Source: Pelecanus crispus
Taxonomy: Eukaryota > Chordata > Aves > Pelecaniformes > Pelecanidae
Length of the DNA: 64,000 nucleotides
Reading direction: 5' to 3'
Assembly: GCF_030463565.1 (NCBI RefSeq)
Contig: NC_134643.1
Span: forward strand, 212,402,583-212,466,582
Every line of letters begins with the position of its first letter. The stretch's first letter is position 1. Below the pieces are notes generated by a model. It was not told the DNA's origin. It searched no databases and worked only from the letters and a program-made list of their open reading frames with translations. The translations under genes were made by a program, and so were the position numbers. Shown one piece after another: positions 56,694 to 64,000 of the stretch.

Positions 56694-59600
56694 CTGTATT
56701 AAGAAAAATTGAAACAATAAACCTCCACTGTAACAGCTTGTATTTATCAAAAACACTCCATCTGAAACTGTCATTTACTTCCTTTATTCTACCTTAACAC
56801 TCACAAGAAGGTATGACACTTACGGGGAACATGAAAAACTGAACAAGATGAAGAGATTATTATTATTGTATTTCTTTATTTGTGTCATGCTACATCAATA
56901 TCTCATCACTGATGGGCTCAGCAAACTGTGACAGATTCTCGTCTATGATTTTTAAAAAAAACTTTAATATTTGTAAATGACCCCCCTCCACACACCCCTT
57001 TCCTAGCCCTTGATTAGCCTAACTTCAGCAGTAAATGCAGCATTCATTCTCCTCCTGGCTTTTTAGCGCCATTCTGTCAGCTCAGGATGAGTGATACCTT
57101 GCTAGGGTGCCCAGTCAGTCCTGCTCTAGGGTTATGCTGAGCAAGAAGTGATGCCCGGAGCTGTAGTGAAATGCTACATAAAAGAAATTTCTAGGGCTAC
57201 ATTACATCCTTTAAGTCACAGGCACCAGTGTTTGGGGCATGCCAAATGCTGTGAAGCATTTACGGTTTTAGGCCTGGGATGCATGCTTTTATAAAGAAGG
57301 CATTAAGACCTAGGTTTTGTCCCTCTGATTACCTGTGTTGTTACCATTGGCCCTATGTCCATGTTTCTATCTCCTATGAACAGCATATTCATAGGACACT
57401 CTGCAGTGCTGATCTCCTGGTTACCTGGAGCACAGGACCCTCCCTGCCCTCCAGCCAGGGCAGGTGTCCTTCAGTGGTGCTGGGGTATGGCCAGGGTGCA
57501 CACTGGAGGCTTAGGGCTGCAGGATATATATCACACCTTCCCAACTGTGTTGCCACAGGCATATTTTACTGTGCACTTTCATATCATTGAACACTTTACA
57601 GAGGTCCAACTTCTTTTGGCGGTCTGGAATTAATCTGGGTAAATGTGCATAGAAATCTGTCACGACAGGCCATTGAGCATACCACCAATTTGTATTACCA
57701 GTTAGAGCATTGGGAGTGAAGGGTGTCCAAAAAATTCTCACATATCAAACCGAGACGTGAGTTAAGGTATCTGTTGGATCTTTTGCTTTATTACCTAAAT
57801 ATTACTGAAAATTTGCATAAGACAAGCTGTGGAGACAAGCCTTGAACTCAGACAGCAGAGCACACAGTAGCGGTGTTTCTCCACAATTCTGGTGTAGTTG
57901 ACTTGCTCAGCAAAAAGGTGGATGCATATTCCCCCGCAGTCGCAGAGCCTGCGATTTCTTCCTTGGCCTAATGTTCCTCATTACATTTCTAATGTGTTGA
58001 TCTGCTCTTGAAGGGCAGGCAGAGGTCCTGGCTTTTATGTTGTAGGGAGGCACATCAAAAAGCTTTCTAAAAAAATTTTTTGGGGGCTTATTTAACAGGG
58101 TTACAGAAAAGGAGTTTCCTTATGGAACAGCCTATGTTAAAATGATACATTTTTCTCAGTGATCAAACTGCCTTAGTAAGATGCCTAATATCAGTCTTGA
58201 CTCATTAGCTACCCTCCTTTCTCTGGTTGTGCTGCAGGCATTGTTCTGGCACTGCTGCCCCACACTTTTTCTCTGACATGGCTTGTAGAAATTTTTCATC
58301 TTTTTTGATACCAGATTTTTAATGTTTCAGCTCTTTTTGTTCGTCTTTTTTTATTGACTTCCAGAAAAAAGAAACATTTCTGATGTGATGCAAAATGGTG
58401 TTTGGCAACAAAGAATATTACTAATAAGTATAAAATATATAGGGAACTTTTCAGGTAACAAAGAATAAAAAAAAATGTCTCCAGGAATAAGTGAAATGAT
58501 CTTCTGAATTCGATACTGAAAGAGTTGTGCTATGAAGAAATATATTCCTCATAATATGATTTTCTGTTCAATAGTTACACCCTGCTTTCTATTTTATGTA
58601 CTACTAAGATTTGTGTGGCAAAAGCTATTTTCTAGTTTTTGTATTATTGAAGCAATTACCTTGTTGTCAGAAAAGATTGCAGTGGGATAAATAATTTGAG
58701 ATGTACACAAAATGTTGGTTGGCAGCCTTTACACTTCCTATAAATGTAGAAATCATTTCCTCTTCATAGCATTCACTAGGGGTGGTTTATGTATTGCTCA
58801 GAATAGAAATGCATAATATTTTCTGATATCTTTAAAAATTGTTTTCAACAAATGGAGTAGAAATAGTTTCAATTTTTTTATGTGAAGAAAATGCATTTCT
58901 TACATACCCAGAAATTATTCACTGCAGTTTCACTGATATTAGACATTGAGAATGTAAGTGTTCAGCAAAAGAACAGAAATTATATATTTAGGAATAAGTT
59001 ATATTATGACTGTCTGAAAGTTTATGGAGACTAAATAGCATTTTTTATTGATTCAGATAAGATGAGGACCATATAATTTCTGGCCATATAATACAGTCCA
59101 TGGCTCACTCCAATGTCATGCTTTATTCTGTGTGTCTAAAACTAATGATAAGTTTGACAGGTTCATTAGGTTTTTCTACAATGGTCACTTATGTTATGAT
59201 CATATTCCTTTCTTAATATCTTGTCATTATGCTAAAACTATTGGTGTCTGCCTGAGGTCATACTGATTGAAAAAAAAAAAAAAATGGGACAACGTCTTTA
59301 ACGGTCCCTTTAATATTCCCTGATTGAATTAAAGATGCAGCACAGCAAGTTCTTAAATGGCTCTGTGCAATGTCCATGAAACATTGTCTTTCCGTGTGCT
59401 GCAATCATGCTTTAAGGAAACATGTTCAATCTGTAGGTGTTTGGGATGGCTATAATAAAGCAGGACAAGGAATTACACTAATTGCATTGATCTGGTGTTC
59501 AGAGAGGGAATCCTGATTTTTGATACTGGCCAGTAGGAGAAAGAAGAGTTAGTTACTAGCCCTCATTGTGCTCTCCCTATTTATGACCATAAACTGATCT

Positions 59601-62600
59601 GGTTTTCTGAAATATTAATCCTTAAAGATTTCCATATGATCTAACGTAAAAAAACAAGTTCAAGGGTTTATTCATGTTTATGTTGTTTTAACTCTCCTGT
59701 GGAACAGAGCCTCAGTCAGGACTCCTCATCCAATCACTTAATATCCAGTCACTTCTCATTTTGACTCCAGAAAGGATTTTTATATACTTCCCTAATTCAA
59801 AATCTGAGCTTTCATTTGAAGCTAAGAACCTCAGCCTGGGTAATTGCATTATGACTCCAGGCAGTTCCACACAGCTGAGATTTTGGGACTTTGGCCAGGA
59901 TGCATGACTCCAATAATTCCTTTCTGTGGAAAAGTCCACAAAAGAGATCTATCAGAAGGAAAATCATGAGGAGTCGTCCCTCTTGTGTCAACCTGTAGGT
60001 AAAGAAAGTGGTAGCATTTGCTCCCTTGCTGGAAATAGCCAAGACAGTATCTTCAAAATCGGGGGATCTCCAGTAAACTGTTTCCATTCCTGAAAGAAGC
60101 CAAGAGACATCATGCTCAGCTCCACCTCTCAACCTGTTTGATGTGTGTCCCTGGTTTGGGGATTCCACCAGATATGTGGTGGCATGGCTGCCTGCTGGAT
60201 AAGACTTCCTCCAGAATCTTGTGCTAGAAAGGGAAAAGATGTCTGATTTCCAAAACACCAAAAATGAGATAACTGATTTAGTGACTCGTTTAGTGATCCT
60301 GGACAGGCCTTGGACTTCTCACTTTCCCTCAAGTCCTTTCTATTTTCACCTTCTCTCTGACCAGTGTCTTTGCAGAGGACTTTAAAACTGATAAAAATTA
60401 GAAGGGTGAGGAAATGAGTTAGCAGTGAAATGGTGATCAGGCCTGCAGTGCTGACCTCTGCCCTGGCCGTCTTTTATTTAGTGGTGAAATACCCTTACTT
60501 GTCAGGTAGAGCTTCTGAAGCCTACTCCTGTAATGCTGCTCTCCCGCATGCTTGCTCACAATATACATCCTGCTGCGGCTCTCTCTTCTTTATGGAATAA
60601 CCTGGATTTATTACACAGTGGAGTGTCACATGGGATTAAGGAGCTGCCTTATTCCATGAAGGCTTTACCTACACATTAGTTACACACGGCTCGCTGACCT
60701 TGGCACGCGAGTAGAAGTTGGACAAGCAGACTGATAAAATTCAGGCTTTGTTAGATTAAAAGTTCAGAGGAGTGTTGCTATCTTCATGAATATAAATGGT
60801 TCATTTCCACCAAGTGATGTGGCAGCCACAGTTATCCTCAGCACGTGAGGAGGGGATGTGCCTATTATATTGATTGCACATCTGACTTCCCATGGCGGCT
60901 AGTGGCATTAATCAAAGGAATGCTTAATAAACTCTAACATGTCAGGATTGTGATTTTGTTCGTTAAAAAACCAGTGGAGACAGCTCTAGCTGAACTTTCA
61001 CAGGATCTAATCCAGATGGGTCAGCTGGCAGAAACAGGAAATAATCCACTGTAGTTTACAGCTAATATGCTGAATTATTAATTTTCAAGTTCACCTAAAC
61101 ACCAAGAACCTCAGCTTTAGCTATGAAATGAACCACAGGACTTCACTTCATAAATGTAAGATTTTAATTAAAGACATGGAGGCTGTTATTTAAAAGTGTG
61201 TAATTGCATATCCTTTCCTCTAAATGAAAAGGAAAAGGTAATTTGTTTGTTTGTTTAAATAAGGACTCAGGGTGAAAAGCGAGGGGAGATGGGCCGAACC
61301 AGAACAATCCTTCACTCTGCAGTGTACATTTAATATCACATCATCCCCCAGCTGGCCTGATGCAAAACTTCTTGAAATTATGTAGGAACAAAATTGCAAA
61401 GGCTGTCATATGGCCCTTTGCCTTTCACATAACTGAGAGCGTTGGTTCTCCTTTGGCTCAATGAATTAGTACAAATCCATACAAAGCAAGAACACAAGCT
61501 CTGTGCAGTATCATTACATCTTGTATGTATTATAGAAGTGCATCTGGGGTCCCTCAGGAGGTTTTAAACAGCAAGACAGAGTCTTCAGGTTTTACCTTGT
61601 ACTGCTCAGGGCTCTCTTTTCCTTATCCAGAAATTTTTAGTAGTATTCACTACAATGTTTATCAAAATTATAGAACTTTCAATCTTTGTGAAGATAATTT
61701 CATCAGGTGCCTGAAGGAGAAGGTAGATACTCAAACTAACAGAACTGATTCTATATCTCCCATTGTGGCAATCATTAAAAAAAACCTTCATAAAAGACCT
61801 AACTCATCTTGAAAACAGTTGGTTTCTCTTTTTCTCCCAGAAGCTCATTTCTATCTCCTTTTATGTTCTCACCTATTTCTATACTACATGTATTCTAATT
61901 CGTATTTATTCTTGTGCTGATAGGCTGTGTCTATACTTGTAAACTAAACAGGGACAGGGAGACAAGGCACCAGCCCGAGCATGGACATACAGTTGTCCAT
62001 AGCATGAAATAATTAGTATGATCTGTGGTGAAGTACTGACTCTGGCCAATTAGTGCTGCCCCAAAATATGCCCAGGAATATGCTGGTGCCTGGCCAGGGA
62101 TAGTTCCCAGGAGGTGTATGGATGCAGCCACAGTCTGAAGAGGGACAGTGTTCACATGTGCAGATGTGAACTCTTTTTGGCCAGTTGGCTTCAAGGATAA
62201 AGAATGGCTGACTTGTTTTATTTGATAAAAAAAAAGATGTAGCATCATTATCCTTTACTGCTAAAAGCTCTTCACCATCCCTAATAATTTTCCTGATTTG
62301 CAGAGAGCATCTTATCCAAACTCAGCCTTTTTTTACTAGGACGAAAGAAACAGCCTCTTCTAGTTTCTACTCATTTCTTGATGATCCTGTTAGTCCTTTA
62401 AACCTGTATCATCTTGAGTTCTTTGTTGAGCATGAGCAACCAGAACTGTAGATAAGATTTTAGCAAAACTTAGTGATGGTTTTATCAGAATGATGCCCTG
62501 ATAAAAATTAAAACACTTGAGTCTTGCTTGCATGTAGGTTCTAGCTACTAGGTTCCCAGTTTGTAATGGACTGTCTCGTTACTACTCCTTAGGTACTTGA

Positions 62601-64000
62601 ACTAGCACTTGTATGCCATTCATGTTCCTTTTCCTCTAGTACTCTAATTCACTTTTTTCGTGTGTATTGTTCAGATCCTTCCCTGTATTGACAGTGCACG
62701 CTGACGTTGTAATAACAGCAATATCAGAACCAGCTCTTCTATTAACTTCATGAATATTAAACATATATGATCTAAGACTGATCCTTGAGAAATTCTGGCA
62801 GTACCCTTCCAAATCTGGTGGTAAAGGTATTTTTTTTCTGCACTTATACAGAAATATTTTTTTTTCCTTGATAGAGTAACTAAAAGTTATTTTTGCCAAC
62901 TGCTATTTGTTTTCATTATTTTGGGATGGAAAAGATCTTGCCCCAGGTCCTTGAGCATATAAAGGGGACTAGCACTCACCATCCATGGCAGCCATGAATA
63001 GGAAAACAGATTAAATTTCATTTATGGTACACTTGAACAGCAAATTCTGCGTTGCTTAAGTTGGAAAGGGTTGACTATCTGAGCACTTGACAATACCAGA
63101 AGTTTTCACTACAGATGTAAAAATTTACAGACTTTCACATTCTTATTAGCTATCCTGTCTATATCATCTTATTTATTCAAAACAAATTATAAAGTATTTC
63201 ATTATTGTTGGTCCAATTTTACTTATCTTTAATATTAATACCTTATTTACCTCACATTTTTTCCTGCTTGATATACTTTCCTAGCTTTTAAGAAATCTTT
63301 TTTCACCATAATTTTTTGCAATACTTGTGTTATTCTTATCCTTTTCATTATTTGGATTTTATTTTTACTTATTCTGAATATCCTTAGTGGGTACATCTCT
63401 AGGTCCTCAGATGTTAAGATACTGCCTTAGAAATGTACCATTTCTTGCAGTATAAACTTCAGGTAGATGTTATACCTTTGGCTCAGAGACATTCCAAAAC
63501 ACTTTCATTTCTAGTCTCAACTGTTAATTCCAGCTTATTAAATAATTTCCTGCTATTTAATGATGACTTGTTCCACTGTTATTTGTTATGAACAGCTTTT
63601 CTATAGTGTCTTAATTATTCATCAAAGCAACACTATAGTACTATCATTTCTTCTCTGTTAGTCAGTACTGGATAAAGAATCTGCTAATTATCACAGCTGG
63701 AACACAAGGTCATTAGTTGTATTTACTATCCAAACTACTCTGAGCAGCTAAATTGTCTCATAAATAACAGTGTCCTTTAAATTTATTTAAAATTAGAAAG
63801 GTCTCTCTCAGCATCCAAATTTGTCAGGGCCATCAGCAACTGACCTCTAGTTTGACCCCCAGTTTCTTTAATCGCCCTTTTCCAAAATTACATGGAACCC
63901 AAGGGTATTCTGTTTTATCCCAACACTGGTGTTCTATTTCGTGTCATCAGCATGTTATGACATCCAACCATTTTTACTTTTATTTTGTCTTTCCTATGTA
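56694..64000 (-). other. CNTN5: Part of an upstream CNTN5 intron (continues past window)
   Basis: Lies immediately 5' of the FnIII-3 exon on the coding strand. I looked for the FnIII-2 exon that should precede it and did not find a convincing one, so this is taken as one intron running off the window. It contains a 149-residue open frame on the minus strand (59812-60261) with no recognised domain, and a possible LTR relic near 57.72-58.03 kb, both discussed as findings. Confidence 0.6.

Noticed and set aside
61931..62248. 105-residue minus-strand frame
   Set aside because: No recognised family or splice context; treated as chance within the intron.
56694..64000. The preceding CNTN5 FnIII-2 exon
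   Set aside because: No minus-strand segment here showed FnIII-like residues ending with the required one-base carry-over into the 56693 exon.
1..64000. CRISPR arrays, tRNA or rRNA genes, operon-like gene clusters
   Set aside because: No regularly spaced direct repeats, no tRNA cloverleaf or rRNA-like sequence noticed, and the gene structure is that of an intron-rich vertebrate gene.

Overview
The window looks like nuclear DNA from a bird. It holds several copies of CR1 non-LTR retrotransposons, which end in the avian-type ATTCTATG octamer tail. It also holds LTRs of at least two avian endogenous-retrovirus families, in an AT-rich background. The only protein-coding gene I can support is the 3' end of contactin-5 (CNTN5), on the minus strand. 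I cannot fix the species. The LTR content suggests a neognath, perhaps non-galliform, but that is only an inference.

CNTN5: five exons run from right to left (56693-56584, 48342-48156, 47697-47585, 46194-46026, 44335-44232). They encode the last 226 residues: FnIII domain 3, FnIII domain 4 and the hydrophobic GPI-anchor signal, ending in ...PSTSW and a TGA stop. Every junction is GT-AG and the phases join without a break. Earlier exons were not found between 56694 and 64000. The 3' UTR starts at 44231 and runs toward lower coordinates; its end is uncertain because several AATAAA signals lie between 43.98 and 41.41 kb.

Everything from position 1 to about 41.4 kb is downstream of CNTN5, or possibly distal 3' UTR, and has no convincing gene. 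Its main content is transposable elements. There are CR1 3' fragments at 756-1685, 7322-8207, 35166-35546 and 38355-38446, plus a very old CR1/L3-like remnant at about 33.53-34.11 kb. A family of LTRs with an internal minisatellite occurs at 3317-4670 (+), 13523-14592 (-) and 32167-33315 (-). A second family of about 0.6 kb TG...CA LTRs with 5-bp target duplications occurs at 4026-4619 (+), 21396-22571 (-), 21738-22315 (+) and 34824-35794 (+).

Three nested insertions can be read at base level from target-site duplications: an LTR inside an LTR at 4.0 kb, an LTR inside an oppositely oriented LTR of its own family at 21.7 kb, and a CR1 inside a solo LTR at 35.2 kb. A 54-bp inverted repeat (53/54 identical, arms 4.1 kb apart) brackets the 33.5-37.6 kb segment and is not explained by any element I recognise. 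I found no new operon-like, CRISPR-like or otherwise undescribed system; the window fits a large neuronal cell-adhesion gene and its TE-rich flank.
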